A DNA stretch of 64,000 bases from Riptortus pedestris. Its lineage: Eukaryota > Arthropoda > Insecta > Hemiptera > Alydidae. This document shows positions 44,723-55,453 of the stretch, piece after piece (positions within the stretch are counted from its first letter, which is position 1; each line of letters begins with the position of its first letter). Below the pieces are notes generated by a model, which saw only the letters and a program-made list of their open reading frames with translations, made no database searches and was not told where the DNA came from. The stretch covers positions 181,161,001 through 181,225,000 of the forward strand of contig CM032228.1 of the NCBI GenBank assembly GCA_019009955.1. Reading direction: 5' to 3'. Position numbers and translations under genes: made by a program.

Positions 44723-46833
44723 CTGCCCTGTTTTTGTAATAATGTTAACTCGAATATTAAAAGGGGGTGTTTAATTTTATTTTTTTCGTTTTCATCTACC
44801 ACTACTGCTCATATATGATTTTCATATTATAGCAAAATCTCACGTACAAAACTTAAAATTTCACTCTATTACACTTCGCTTCCACTAACCCAGATATAGA
44901 GGATATAATGTGCAAAGACTTCACCATCAGTCTTTCATTACAGAAATGGAAAATCTCAGGCTTTTCGGATTCTCCAAGAGCCGGACTTTTAAGATGTATT
45001 AGATATATTATACAAATAATATAAACATTACAGGTATTGTGAAGTAATAGGTAATTTACCATAGGGAAACATTTAAGCAATGTGGGTACTTCTTATGACA
45101 GTGATGTAAAAATTATGGAGTTCTTCAATAATAATTATGTGGGAACAGAAAGAAAATTAATGGATATGAATGACTTATTTTAATAAAGTCTGACAACTGT
45201 TATTGCACTAAGGATTACTTTGTAAGAACGTAAAGAAAGAAGCATCACTGTGAGTCAGTGTATTTCTATGCAAACAAATGAGGAAGTAGCTTTAATGTTT
45301 AAACATCTGTAAATGGTCAATTCTAATAAATTATGAGTCAAACGAAGTGACGGACGGCTGATAATAATATTTATGGAAAATACTAGTTGATTTATTTACT
45401 TTTCTTTTTGTGTGACTTTACTATACAATGCTAAATTCATTTCCTCAAAAGGAATTTTTTTTTATATATCTCATTCACAGTCTTATTATGTAATAAGTAT
45501 TACGTACAATTGCATAATTATTAATGCTTATATCATGCAGCTATATATTGAATTATATAAGTCGATGCACCCAATTTTTCTCCATGTAGTGCATCGTTCC
45601 TCTTTCTACTTGAACTATTCTAATTGACCAGGGATAAAATTATGTTACCATTAAAAAAGTAATATGGAATTTAGAAATTCGTCATGTACAATGTGTGAAA
45701 TGTTCCCATTTGTATACCACCCTTTCGTCTACGGCCAATCATGTACGTACATTCAGCCAGTGGGCAAAATGGTTTGTCTAGTGGACAAAAGAGCATTTCA
45801 TATTTGCTTATTGGTAGAAAGTAGTGTTTAAATATACCATAAGGTAAATTTCTTTATCCACAACAGTTTGAAGGAATATCAATTTCTGGCAAGATCCGAA
45901 TAAACCACTGTTTATGGTTTATGTATGGCTTTCTCAAGTCGCCTAATTCATTGACAGAATTCGCTATTTCAGAATAGATAATCTACTTCGTTCTGACATA
46001 GTGTTTTCAACATTAACAAAAATATAGAATTGGAGTAGTTGATTATAATAATCTATTTTATCATAAAAGCCTCTGAAAGCCAACAAATGAGGCACTCAGA
46101 AATATAAAATAGCAAGTAACTGAAATAAGTACAGAAAACCACTAAGTTCCAATGCACATAAGAAACTCGCATTAAAAGCAAAACCGGTTTCGCTTGGCCA
46201 AGTTACATTAAAATAAGTATTATTGAATTTCACTTATCGCGTATTTCCTTTAAAAAAAAGAAAAAAAGGGGGCGTTACTAAAAATAACTAGGAGGTTAAA
46301 TGTTATCAGGTATTAGTACTTTTCAGAACTGAAGAAATTCAATAATTGTAAAAGTCATTTTACAATACTGTTCTAAACTTGTAAAATGTCATATTTAGCC
46401 ATTATTTACTTAATTGGGGTCCCCTACTTAATATTATGAATTAAATAAAATCGGAATACTTATCTCCATGATATATTTGAGCTACTTAATATTTTTAAAT
46501 ATGGAGGATAACGTAATAAAGCCTTTATGAATACATTAAGATACAAGGAAAAATGTCATAAACAGGTCAGGCGTAGGTTGAGCAGATCCATAGATGAGAA
46601 CAGGTATTTATAATCATGATTGATTCGTAAGATAAGCTTAGCAAAAGTATTAATTAGATGCAGGTCTTCTTACTGACGTTCAACCATCTGTCTTGCAACT
46701 TAGATAGTCCTCCGCACAACGAGCTAACATGTACTAGTTTCCCAACATCAATCCGCCAATCCTATTGGACAAACCAATTGTTTCACAACTCAAAGCATCT
46801 ATGAAGAAAAAAAAAGGTAGTTATACTCTTTTA

Positions 46834-46836
<3 letters not shown>
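44721..46836. other. No gene seen
   Basis: AT-rich sequence. The frames at 44853-45080 and 45412-45627 show no recognisable family. Confidence 0.45.

Positions 46837-46884
<48 letters not shown>
46837..46884. repeat. (TA)n microsatellite
   Basis: About 23 TA units. Confidence 0.95.
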
Positions 46885-46889
<5 letters not shown>

Positions 46890-47243
46890 GAAAGGTTAAT
46901 TATAATTATTATTATTTAAATTTAATCTATTTACCGGCTACTTCTCAGGGTCATATATTGCACGGCAAGCATTCCCGTTTCCACCATCTCTGCTATAAGA
47001 GCTAATTTATCTATTTAATCAGAGATATAGCACAATTAGGCTAGATAATTAAAGAAACACTTACTCTGTTTGCATCTTGGGAGTCGACTGACGATTGTCC
47101 TGCTAAATTGACCTTTGGATTCACAGGGCTCCGCTGTCAGTCCCTTGACAAGTGCTGCTACCTCTTTTAAAGCCCAGTACTAATCACTCTGATCTCATAG
47201 ATATAGAGAGACAGCGGAGTACCTCTAAGGCTCGACCGTTACA
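46885..47243. other. GC-richer segment between two microsatellites, unexplained
   Basis: 46940-47240 is clearly richer in G and C than its flanks and contains CACAGGGCTCCGCTGTCAG and AGAGACAGCGGAGTACC; AGCGGAG and CTCCGCT could pair. No coding frame or known element was recognised. Confidence 0.4.

Positions 47244-47302
<59 letters not shown>
47244..47302. repeat. Compound (TA)n(CA)n microsatellite
   Basis: TA units to 47265, then CA units interrupted once by CG to 47302. Confidence 0.95.
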
Positions 47303-47489
47303 ACACGCAATTTCCATAACTAAATATTTACTCTGTACTCATTCAAAGGTGTTTAAACATTTTTAATTAAAATATATTTCAATGAGGATACTCCTATCAC
47401 ATCTTGTAGGTGTAAATCACTTCTCCATTGTACAATTGGAGAGCTGTCTCTGAAAATGGAATATCGTCAGTTACATTTTTATTAGTAGC

Positions 47490-48056
47490 AGATTTCCCTT
47501 AAGTGAAATCAGCTATTGGCGTCGTATTCATGTCACGATTTTCGCAATATTTTATGAAATGTGAATGAAATGAAATCGACTTTAGGAGATTTAAAATTAG
47601 GTCCGATAAAAAGTATATATTTTTATATTTAATGACTACCAATCTCCATATATAAGCGTTTCATGCAAAACTAAAGTTCAAGGTTCTGAGCCTCAGATCA
47701 AAAAATAAAACTCAAGTTCGTTAACAGCTGAAATCGGACTGGGGAGAGGGGGTTTAGAATGGGGAATTTTGAAGGATCTCTGTTATTTTAAGTCGGACCG
47801 CTAAAAGATATAGGTATAGAACCAATCTTATACCTCAACACATTTAGTGTTCTATAAGTATAGTAATATTTTTTTTTTCTATCTTGGTCTTCCATCTATC
47901 TGAATTTTATAGTTTTCAGTCTTCAGTAAGCCCCAACTTCTACTCATGTCGCATTACCAATAAACTGTTGTTGCATGTAAAACGGCCACAATCCACAATA
48001 AAGGTTTATTCAAGCAGGAATAATGAAGGACCAAAATGAAGAAAATGAGGTCCGTT

Positions 48057-48111
<55 letters not shown>

Positions 48112-48190
48112 CTCTCAGTGCTCTAGTGGTTGCAATTTTAGTGTAATCGTGACGAAATTAAAAATGAAAGGCAATATTTTAAAGTGCCTT
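47490..48190 (+). repeat. Dispersed family A, two successive copies
   Basis: 47491-47860 has CAGATTTCCCTTAAGTGAAA, CCATATATAAGCGTTTCATG, AACAGCTGAAATCGGACTGG and a GGTTTAGAATGGGG stretch. 47920-48000 has the distal block (CAGTCTTCAGTAAGCC, CTACTCATGTCGCATTA). 48040-48060 has GAAAATGAGGTCCGTTTAT, then (TA)n at 48060-48109 and CAGTGCTCTAGTGGTTGC. The second copy therefore begins where the first ends. Confidence 0.65.
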
Positions 48191-48423
48191 ATTTCAAGCT
48201 TAAATATGACGTATTGATTTCATTGGAGGACTTGGTTTGACTAGAGACTTAATTTTTAGAAGCAGAATATTAAAAATTTTACTTATCTTCATTATTATGA
48301 GTTGCGTTCATAAATCTTAGATAAAAAATATTTTTGAATAATTAGTTTTCTACAAATTGAGGTTTATGGATAGGGTGACCCAAAATAGTTGGCATTGGCT
48401 CAGCTTTGCATCGGTCTCAGTTT

Positions 48424-48678
48424 TCAAATAGTCAGAGACGGTAGTATTGTGTTGTCAAGTTTTAGTGATGTATTACGGATTACGCAGTGGTGATAAAAAC
48501 ATTTATTTAGTTGGCAAATCAAGTCAACAAATATCTGGTTCAAACCTTCCATCAAATCACCAGGCATCGTCTGAAATTTTACTTGTTCGATGTACAGCTG
48601 ACTCTGAATGAGAGTGCGAATTAAGTTATATACGATTACATTTTGGGAAAAAGCCAGAATTCCAACTAGTGCAACCAA
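48424..48678 (-). CDS. Unrecognised open frame, 84 codons
   Basis: The frame stays open upstream into FFEQL. It contains VGILAFSQNVIVYNLIRTLI, then GLNQIFVDLICQLNKCFYHH and a C-terminal LDNTILPSL. The alternation of hydrophobic residues looks helical rather than random, but I do not recognise a family and there is no stronger coding evidence. It may be an old coding remnant. Confidence 0.2.
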   Translation of the reverse strand: MVALVGILAFSQNVIVYNLIRTLIQSQLYIEQVKFQTMPGDLMEGLNQIFVDLICQLNKCFYHHCVIRNTSLKLDNTILPSLTI

Positions 48679-48720
48679 TTGTTCAAAGAAACTTGTAGAT
48701 ATGCATTCTATAATTTAAAG

Positions 48721-49350
48721 CCACAAGCCCGTTTTCCACCTGAATTATTCGGCCAGAACCGCTCGGTGAATTTTCGAGATCCGGGTACCGTTTTGTTCGT
48801 CATGGTCGCTTTTTGCTTTGAAAAATTGTCGGATTCGAGGTAGCTCCCACTCCCGGCGAGATAAGCCCCTCCGAAATTTTTTATTCCGAGCTTCCCCCGC
48901 GACGCCTTAAATTCGCTATTTCTCTCCCCGTTCCGAGTATCGCTTTACCGATCGGGGGAAAAACTCTCGGGTACATACCCTTTCGTTCAACGCCTCAAAC
49001 GCGAACAACCGCCTACTCCCGTCCCGACAAATGACGATCGAACTCGAAAGTATACTTTTTCTTGCGACCCGCCAAACTCCCGTTCTATCGCCTCATTTTT
49101 TCTTTTCGAAGCGTCATTTTTCAGCTCGAGCGTACGGTCTAGGTACCCACCGAGCCGATTTCCCCTACCGCACTCCGCCGCCCTGTACGGACCCTCCGAA
49201 ATCGACTCTCCTAAAACTCCTCTCTTTCCGCCGCTCTCCCTCCTCTCCCCCTAAGTGGGCCTAAGCCCACGCCGATTTCGGCCCCTCCTCCGGCTATCGT
49301 TCCGCTACCGACGCCCAAAGATCACCTCGGTCTCCGGTCGAAGGGCGAGG
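48721..49350. other. CpG-rich island of about 630 bp, origin unknown
   Basis: Composition changes sharply from AT-rich to GC-rich with very many CpG (for example CGCCTCAAACGCGAACAACC at about 48990 and GCCGATTTCGGCCCCTCC near 49270), and changes back just after CGAAGGGCGAGGTTAATGG. GTGGGC (49255-49260) and GCCCAC (49265-49270) form a hairpin. The frame at 49031-49264 is serine- and proline-rich without a motif. It could be an unmethylated promoter-like element, a young insertion or transferred DNA. Confidence 0.6.
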
Positions 49351-49382
49351 TTAATGGAAATGTAATGAAATATTTATATGTT

Positions 49383-49618
49383 TACATAATGTATGTTTTT
49401 TTTCTTTTTTTTTTTTTCTTTTTTTTATCTGAGACCCAGCTTTCAAAAATGGTTGGTGATAAGGTAGTGCGACCTACCGGGGGTGAGAAAAGATAGTTCC
49501 CCTTCTGCTGAACTACGTTCCATTATAAGGGAGGTGGTAATGTTGAAAGGGTGAAATGGAACTCGATAAGGGTAGGTGACCCTTTCGGTAGCTGGTGATA
49601 CCGGGTGGGTTGTGTAAT

Positions 49619-49623
<5 letters not shown>
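49383..49623 (-). mobile_element. Short 3' end of a jockey-like LINE, second insertion
   Basis: On the minus strand it starts after the target copy at 49611-49623, reads ACCCACCCGGTATCACCAGC, continues with the same 3' UTR pattern as its neighbour (TTATAATGGAAC, TTCAGCAGAAGGGGAAC, CTCAGAT) and ends in an A-rich tail (T-rich on plus, 49395-49430). ATAATGTATG follows at 49385-49394. It is diverged from the neighbour, so it is a separate insertion rather than a recent duplication. Confidence 0.65.
49611..49623 (+). repeat. Target-site duplication of jockey-like LINE, left copy
   Basis: TGTGTAATGTATG, identical to 50828-50840. A related TAATGTATG lies at 49386-49394. Confidence 0.85.
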
Positions 49624-49657
<34 letters not shown>

Positions 49658-50827
49658 CTGAGGCCATTTTATAACCATGCCACGGCTTGTCAACTGCGCA
49701 GGCCGTCAAGCCATGCGAGGTGGTACGGACAGTTCCCCTCCTGCTGAACTGAGAGTTCCATTATAAGGGGGGTCTGTGGACTTGTTGAGGGTGTGAATGA
49801 AACTCGAAGGTAGGTTACCCGACAACGGGCAGTTGCCGGGTGGGATTGTAAGGATAGGAGAAAACGAAAGAAGAAAGGAAAGGGATAGAGGAAGAGTAGA
49901 TAATAAGATAAAAGAGTAAAGAGGGCCTAAAGCGTACAGAGAACTTAAACCTAGGGCAATGGGTGTTTCAGAGCTCAGGTGAAAAACTACACTCTAACCT
50001 AATACTAAATGCCTAACCTAAACAAAACAAGAATAACCTAAAACTAACCTAAGTGTCCGAAGACCCTAAAACTAGGCCTGAGCTCTGCAGAAAAGGGGGG
50101 TTGTGAAAAACGATGTGGGGCGCACTTTTATTTGAGGTTTACAAGGGGTCGACGACCTGAGTGACGTCGACAAGAGGTTCGTCAATGTCGGCGTCCTGCC
50201 AACGCACCGGCTGCCGGGGTGGGGGGAAGGAATTGTAGAGGGGATTTTCGAGGTATTGGAGGGAATCTAGGAATTTGATGTGGCGTCGGGAGATGGTTTG
50301 GGCAACGGATTCGAGGTTGAGGGTGTCGTAGAGTTCGTCGTTCGTCTTTCGTTCAAGGGAGGTGTGTCTTACTATTTTGCGGAGGATGCCGTTTTGGAAG
50401 GATTGGAGGTTTTTGAGGGATGTTTTGTATAGGAAACGGAGGAGCGGGGAGCCATAGAGGAGGGCGGGCTGGATGACACCTTTGAGGATGAGGAGTTTCA
50501 GGCGTAAACTAAGGACCGGGGATAGGAGGAGGTGGTTGAGGGACCGGAATTTATGGCGGAGGGAAGGGATACGTTTGAATAGGTGGGCTGAGAAGGAGAG
50601 GTGTCGGTCGAAGGTGATGCCGAGGTAACAGATCGTCCCGGATACTTTGATGGTGGTGTCGTTGAGGCGGAAGGATTCGGGTAGGGGGGTGCGTTTATGG
50701 TAGGAAAAGATGAGGGCATCGGTCTTGGTCGGGTTGACGTGGATATTGAGGGTGAGGAGTTCATTTGCGATGTCTTGGGCTGCGGATTGGGCTAGGGACA
50801 AGGCGCGGGTGGGATTGAAGGAGTTGC
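49624..50827 (-). mobile_element. Jockey-like LINE, 5'-truncated
   Basis: About 1.2 kb between exact 13-bp direct repeats. On the minus strand it begins in the middle of the polymerase region, codes to 50139, then has a 3' UTR of about 480 bp (with a CTAAACC-rich part near 49980-50040) and ends CTCAGATT plus a poly(A) of about 30 (49625-49655). Target duplication, 5' truncation and poly(A) are the classic signs of target-primed reverse transcription. Confidence 0.85.
50139..50827 (-). pseudogene. Jockey-like LINE ORF2, C-terminal part
   Basis: An uninterrupted frame from the truncation point to the stop at 50139 (220 codons from the first accepted start, with SNSFNPTRA before it). Motifs follow the polymerase thumb region of jockey-type LINEs: NPTKTDALIF (23-32), CYLGITFDRHLSF (58-70) and ILKGVIQPALLYGSPLL (105-121). 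The catalytic YADD and everything before it are missing because the copy was truncated on insertion. The stretch has no internal stop, so the insertion is fairly young. Unlike the R1-like LINE there is no RNase H. The other frame at 50498-50764 is a shadow. Confidence 0.8.
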
Positions 50828-50840
50828 TGTGTAATGTATG
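50828..50840 (+). repeat. Target-site duplication of jockey-like LINE, right copy
   Basis: TGTGTAATGTATG, matching 49611-49623 exactly and marking the truncation point at 50827. Confidence 0.85.
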
Positions 50841-51600
50841 TCTTCAGAGTTTCAGTATGTTATCAACATAAAGCTGCTTGCAGTAGCGAGAGTTTTTCAC
50901 TTTCCTAGACCGTTATTTATTACCAAAATTTTTTTTAAATTTTTTTGAATGACGAAATTGTGTTCTATTCTTTTTTTATTCTTATATATTTGCATTATTA
51001 TATTTTAAGGATTTGAGTTATTACAATTATTGGTTTTGAGCTATTAGTTTTGTAAAGATGTCTAATGCGCATTCTACCATATTATTATCGAACTAATACG
51101 ACTTCTTTTACTTCTCTCTTTTTTTTCAATAATTTTATTTGCAAATACTTTTAATTATACCTTATTTCGACTAACATTATGTTTTTTCTTATTACTTTTT
51201 TTTCCATTTATATTGTCTTTTACTACTTTTCCTAATTACTATATATTCAAATGTAAATGAATCGAGTTATAGAATGGATATTTTTCAACGTTCTGTATAT
51301 GTTAACGATTGCATAATTTATTAATTTAATAATGCAATTTATATCAATTTCCCTTTTACTTATATTATTAAGGTTTTCGTGAATATAGGTAATTCATTTT
51401 TCTTCTGGTAAATAGTGCAAATTTGTTCGTCTTCCACTTTTCTTGAATGATTCAGTATACGAAATTAAATTCTTTTCCAACCGAAAGGGAATTATTTTTT
51501 ATTTGGATAAACTTTACAGAGTAACGATAAGAGTTACGAACCTGGAATTTACATGTATAATAAAAATTAGAAATTGCAAAGAGCGAAGAGCAAATGGATT
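50841..51600. other. No gene seen
   Basis: Strongly AT-rich sequence without recognisable coding or ends. Confidence 0.5.
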
Positions 51601-51604
51601 TACG

Positions 51605-51689
51605 GCGATCCCGTAGGGATCGCTGTTCAACTTTTGGCGATGCTGAAGGCATCGCCTTGTGAAGGGGGTCAAGGGGGCGTAGCCCCTTT
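51605..51689. repeat. Three consecutive perfect hairpins, GC-rich
   Basis: GCGATCCC (51605-51612) with GGGATCGC (51616-51623) and a GTA loop; GGCGATGC (51636-51643) with GCATCGCC (51649-51656) and a TGAAG loop; AAGGGG (51671-51676) with CCCCTT (51683-51688). They stand out against the AT-rich flanks. The pattern is like palindromic repeats seen in some organelle and bacterial genomes; the origin here is unknown. Confidence 0.7.
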
Positions 51690-51749
51690 GCTGGCGTGAG
51701 CTAGTTCCAAATTAAGGAGCTAGAAAAAAAATAACCCGTAAAAAACAAA

Positions 51750-53405
51750 TTATATTCAGACATTGAGAAGAGGAATTTAAAAATAATTTAGATAATCTTT
51801 TTGAGACTTCTCATGCAAATGCTCTAAATATGATGACATTCGAAGATGACAAAAATGAGGCAGAGAGAACCAGAAGGAAAAGGTTGCATTTTAGGAGTTG
51901 ATAAAAATATGAGTGAGAAAAGAAAGTCAGCAATTACTGCAAGGAACAAGTCGCTTAGAAAGACAAAAAAGCAATTTAAATTTGTCATCTACTTCTACTG
52001 ATCTAAGTTCCACGTTTTCATCTGAAAGCTTATATTTTAATATTTTACTGTTGGATAGCAAAATTCAAGAAGAACCGACTTTATGGCTGAAAAACTGCTT
52101 GCTACGCGTTGAGTGTCCGAGATTCTGTGTACGTCATAAGCTATAGTTTAGGCGTTAGGATATGATACAATGATGATAATTATAATTATGATGATTACAA
52201 TGATTTATAATTATGATATTATAATGATATTATATTATGATGATATGATATATTATAATGATTTATAAAAAGACTATAAGTCGTTTTACGCTTCTTAATA
52301 GAATATATGCAAAAGAGCGGGCTGATGCAGTTAAATCAGATTTTAAAAAAAATAATCTTAAATTTGGAACTGATCAATGGGATGGAAAGTTAATGTCAGT
52401 ATTGAATTTCCATGACCCACAGGAAGAGCGCTTGCCGATAGTTATCACAAAAGAAGAAAAGGAACCATTCATTGGGATAATAAACTCTTCTGGAGAGGAA
52501 CATGCACTTACTGGCGATTTGGGAATATATCAAAGACTGACAGTTAGAGGACCAAAGTTTAAATCATATGTTGTGATATGACTGATTCAAAAAATGGACG
52601 GATTAACGGAGCTGCAGTATTGATAGAAAATCAAACAAAAGTTAGAATGAGATCTTCTATTATTTCCTTGTAATCATCATATATACGAATTGTTTTACGT
52701 AGTGCATTTGTAGCTAAAATTTCTTGTCCAAAAACTAGTCACGAGAGCCCCTTATTCAGAAGATTCAGAGATTCTTGGAACAGCATTAGTGGTGAACATT
52801 TTCTTAAAGGCCGAGAATGTGTTAGTTCATTGTTCCCTATAAACGTATTTGATTCACAATTAGCAACTCTGTAGTCGGCAGAAAATAACAAAACGAGAAG
52901 ACACACTAGAGCTAATAGAATTAGCTTTACTTTTCCTGGATGAAAATACGGAAAATAATATAAAAAGAAGGCTAAGCATGATGCTCGATGAAAGTCTCGA
53001 GCAATATATTCTCTTAAGACGTATTTTTTAAGGGCGGAGTTTGATTTAATGGCAGTTGATCGCAGTTATGTTCAAAGTATTTGACTATTCTTAGGTTTAC
53101 ATGAGACCCTGTCTGTCTAGCGATTCAGCAGTAAAAGCTCCAAACCAGGATTTAAGTTTTCTTTAATCAATTAAAGATTTTGAACGTAGATGTAGATATC
53201 TCGAAAGGAGCACTAAAAAAAAATTATCAATTACTTGTGGTACCAAAAGAGAGAAGTAGCCATTTTATCTTTATTTGATGACAAAGTTAGCATTACAAGA
53301 AAAGTATAAATGGTGCATAATTTAGACAATGTGGAGGAGCTTGGAATAGATAGAAAATACATCCTACCACTAGAAGCAATCGCCGACAAATTCTACAGTA
53401 AGTAA
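51750..53405 (+). pseudogene. Decayed copy of a transposon-associated arthropod protein family
   Basis: I recognise this from an unnamed family frequent in arthropod and cnidarian genomes. Pieces in order, in shifting frames: NLFETSHANALNMMTFEDDK (about 51800-51860), CILGVDKNMSEK (about 51890), an open frame 52258-52581 with FGTDQWDGKLMSVLNF and ERLPIVITKEEKE, then DMTDSKNGRINGAAVLIEN (about 52572), NHHIYELFYVVHL (about 52673), SPLFRRFRDSWNSISGEHF (about 52748), EDTLELIELALLFLDE (about 52900), KAPNQDLSFL (about 53137) and VAILSLFDDKVSITRK (about 53260), ending near ADKFYSK. The asparagine and histidine pair around NHH and the DTT-SNTG-like segment (here DMTDSKNG) are the conserved landmarks of the family. 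The family function is not known to me; its dispersal suggests a transposase-like protein. Many stops and frameshifts make this copy dead. Confidence 0.6.
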
Positions 53406-53639
53406 TTTATTACTTTTCTTTTATTACCAATACCTATATTTTAAAACAAAACTAATTTTAATTTTAATTTAAATGATTTTTTATGTAAAACAATTTACAA
53501 CAATATTTCACATTTAAGACGAATAAGGACTTTTACTCCCGTTTTGGGATTGATATACTCTTTTTATATTGTTGCTAAAATTAAATACATGAAAAATTAA
53601 ACAGAGATAGTCACGTATTTAGGAAGTACGAAGGAGATA

Positions 53640-54198
53640 AAAGGAGCCGACCAAGGAAGGACTATTGGCGCTTGAAGTATCTAGTGGAGCCGGGATTGTT
53701 CCACACTAAGAGTCCAGTACCATCGAGGCAAATTCCTTTGATGTTACCGCTCCTCTATATAAGCGTGCCAACTCGCCCGACAGTTAGTTTTTGTTCTCAG
53801 CTGTCTTCAAGTGATCATCAGTGCTTTCAGTGCAACAGTTCGATTTAGTGCAGTGCGGAAAAGTGTTTTATGTGAAGAACAGTGTTGTGCCGTGATTCTG
53901 TAAAGAACTGTATAGTGCCGTGTTTAAGACAGTGCAGTACCGTTAACTTCGCGAAGTAAAGGACAGTGCAGTTCCGTCTTTTTGTGAACTTCAGTGAATT
54001 ATTGGACTGTGTAATCTGAAGAACAGGGACGCTATCAGTGCATACTCTGAGTAGTAATTAAGAATAATTAACCAAGTGCATAGTGCATTGTTAAATAAAT
54101 TGTGCAGTGATAAAAACTCTGCAGCTTGTGTGTGCTTCATTTGCAATCCAAAAGAACTCTAATAAACAACGTTTATTACTGATTTTGTAATGAACGTA
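53640..54198 (+). promoter_or_regulatory. Promoter-like leader: TATA box, initiator-like site, AGTGC-rich leader
   Basis: TATATAAG (53756-53763) is followed 26 bases from its start by ACAGTTAG (53780), like an insect core promoter with initiator. The next 330 bp repeat AGTGC or CAGTG about a dozen times, contain the palindrome ACTTCGCGAAGT near 53946, and hold AATAAA at 54094 and 54161. This could be the U3-R-U5 of a solo LTR or the promoter and leader of a transposon gene. I see no direct repeats at its ends, so LTR identity is not proven. Confidence 0.4.
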
Positions 54199-54274
54199 AC
54201 AATATCATTGTTCTTCATCGTGGGTCACAAATACATCATTTTTAAGTTAAAAAAATATTGTGAATTCATTAAAA

Positions 54275-54411
54275 ACAGCGAATGATGAAACGGAAAGAGT
54301 GGTAAAACTCATAAAAGATTTCCATGGTTCCTGACAGTGAAAGAAGAGCAAAAATATTATTGCAGCGTGTGCAAGAGCACCTCTAGTTTTACCCAGACTG
54401 TAACAAACTAA
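54275..54411 (+). pseudogene. N-terminal zinc-finger-like coding remnant
   Basis: After two ATG codons (MMKRK) a one-base shift leads to SGKTHKRFPWFLTVKEEQKY, then YCSVCKSTSSFTQTV and a stop near 54409. FPWxx...YCxxC is the pattern seen at the start of BED or TTF-like zinc-finger proteins encoded by several transposon families. Only about 45 residues remain. It lies directly after the promoter-like leader, so the two may be the 5' end of one truncated transposon. Assignment is by pattern only. Confidence 0.35.
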
Positions 54412-55450
54412 CGTTAAAACGCTAGTTTGTTTGACGATGTCCTTTAATTATATCCTTTTATTTAATATATTATATTTTGAAAGTAAATTAAAGTTTATAT
54501 ATGTAACATTTAACTTACTCTGAAAGAACCTCAATACATTTTGGTATGTGTTTCATTATTTTTGTCCAATTGAATACCGTTCTGTCGGTGAAATGATCAG
54601 CAAATATTTCCTGGAATACATAAATAATTTTATAAGAGAGATAGGGAATAATTGATATAGACTGCAAATAAGCAATCTTTATTCATTTTCCAAATGTACA
54701 ATAATAATGCAAAATGATCCAAATTACATACACTTTATAATTTATAATCAAGTGATTTTTCCAATGTTAATGAATACATTCAGCTTCAAGTCGGCACGTG
54801 TTAACGATGATCAGTTGAAATGAAATTTTTATTAGGTATTCATGCCATCAGTAGGCATAATATAAAATGGTAAGACCTCAGAATTTAACTTTTGTTTTCT
54901 GGGTTACGTTTGGGACACACTAATATATATATTTTTTAACCGGTGTATTTGATTTTTTTAGTTTTCAGTCTTTTGTATACCACTCCTACTATTCTAAATT
55001 ACAACATATTTTTATTTTATTGAGGTTTTATCAGCCAAGACTTGGGAATGCAGGGGACCAATAAATGAAACGATGGAAAAGGCATGTGGAAGTAATGAAT
55101 AATAGTGATAATATCTATTGTCTGAGCAAGTGGGAAGCTTTATCATGTAGCAGCAGATAGGGCATACTGAAGGCTGAGAGCTCTATTGTGTCATCTCCTT
55201 GGGTTAGCGGCTATATCGATACCATTCATCCGAGGCCTTGCTCCCATACTATTCTTATATTATTGTCTTCCTTATGTCCAGCCACCACTGACATTTGTCC
55301 GGGCCGAAGTTGTCATCTCCTTTGCATTTATGGACAGAGCGAAGTGTAAATTGGAAATTTTGTGTAAAGAATCTTTTCCTTTATAAGGATTAAATTGCTA
55401 TAATTACTTTTTATTTTACTTAAATATATAATTAGGTATTAAAACGCAAT
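54412..55450. other. No gene seen; a family A distal fragment
   Basis: 54880-55010 has the family A distal landmarks in degenerate form (TTTTTAGTTTTCAGTC, CCACTCCTACTATTC). The frame at 55186-55386 shows no motif. Confidence 0.45.
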
Positions 55451-55453
55451 GTT

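Noticed and set aside
49031..49264. 77-codon open frame in the CpG-rich island
   Set aside because: GC-rich composition lowers stop frequency; there is no motif and the frame does not continue across the island.
50498..50764. Pro-Ser-Thr-rich frame opposite the jockey-like ORF
   Set aside because: Shadow frame of the LINE coding sequence on the same strand.
53812..53830. AGCACTGATGATCAC on the minus strand
   Set aside because: Lacks stem II and GAAA, and lies within the AGTGC-rich leader where such strings are expected.
53608..54180. Solo LTR with AGT...ACT ends
   Set aside because: The flanking bases are not direct repeats, so these ends are not supported; kept only as a promoter-like block.
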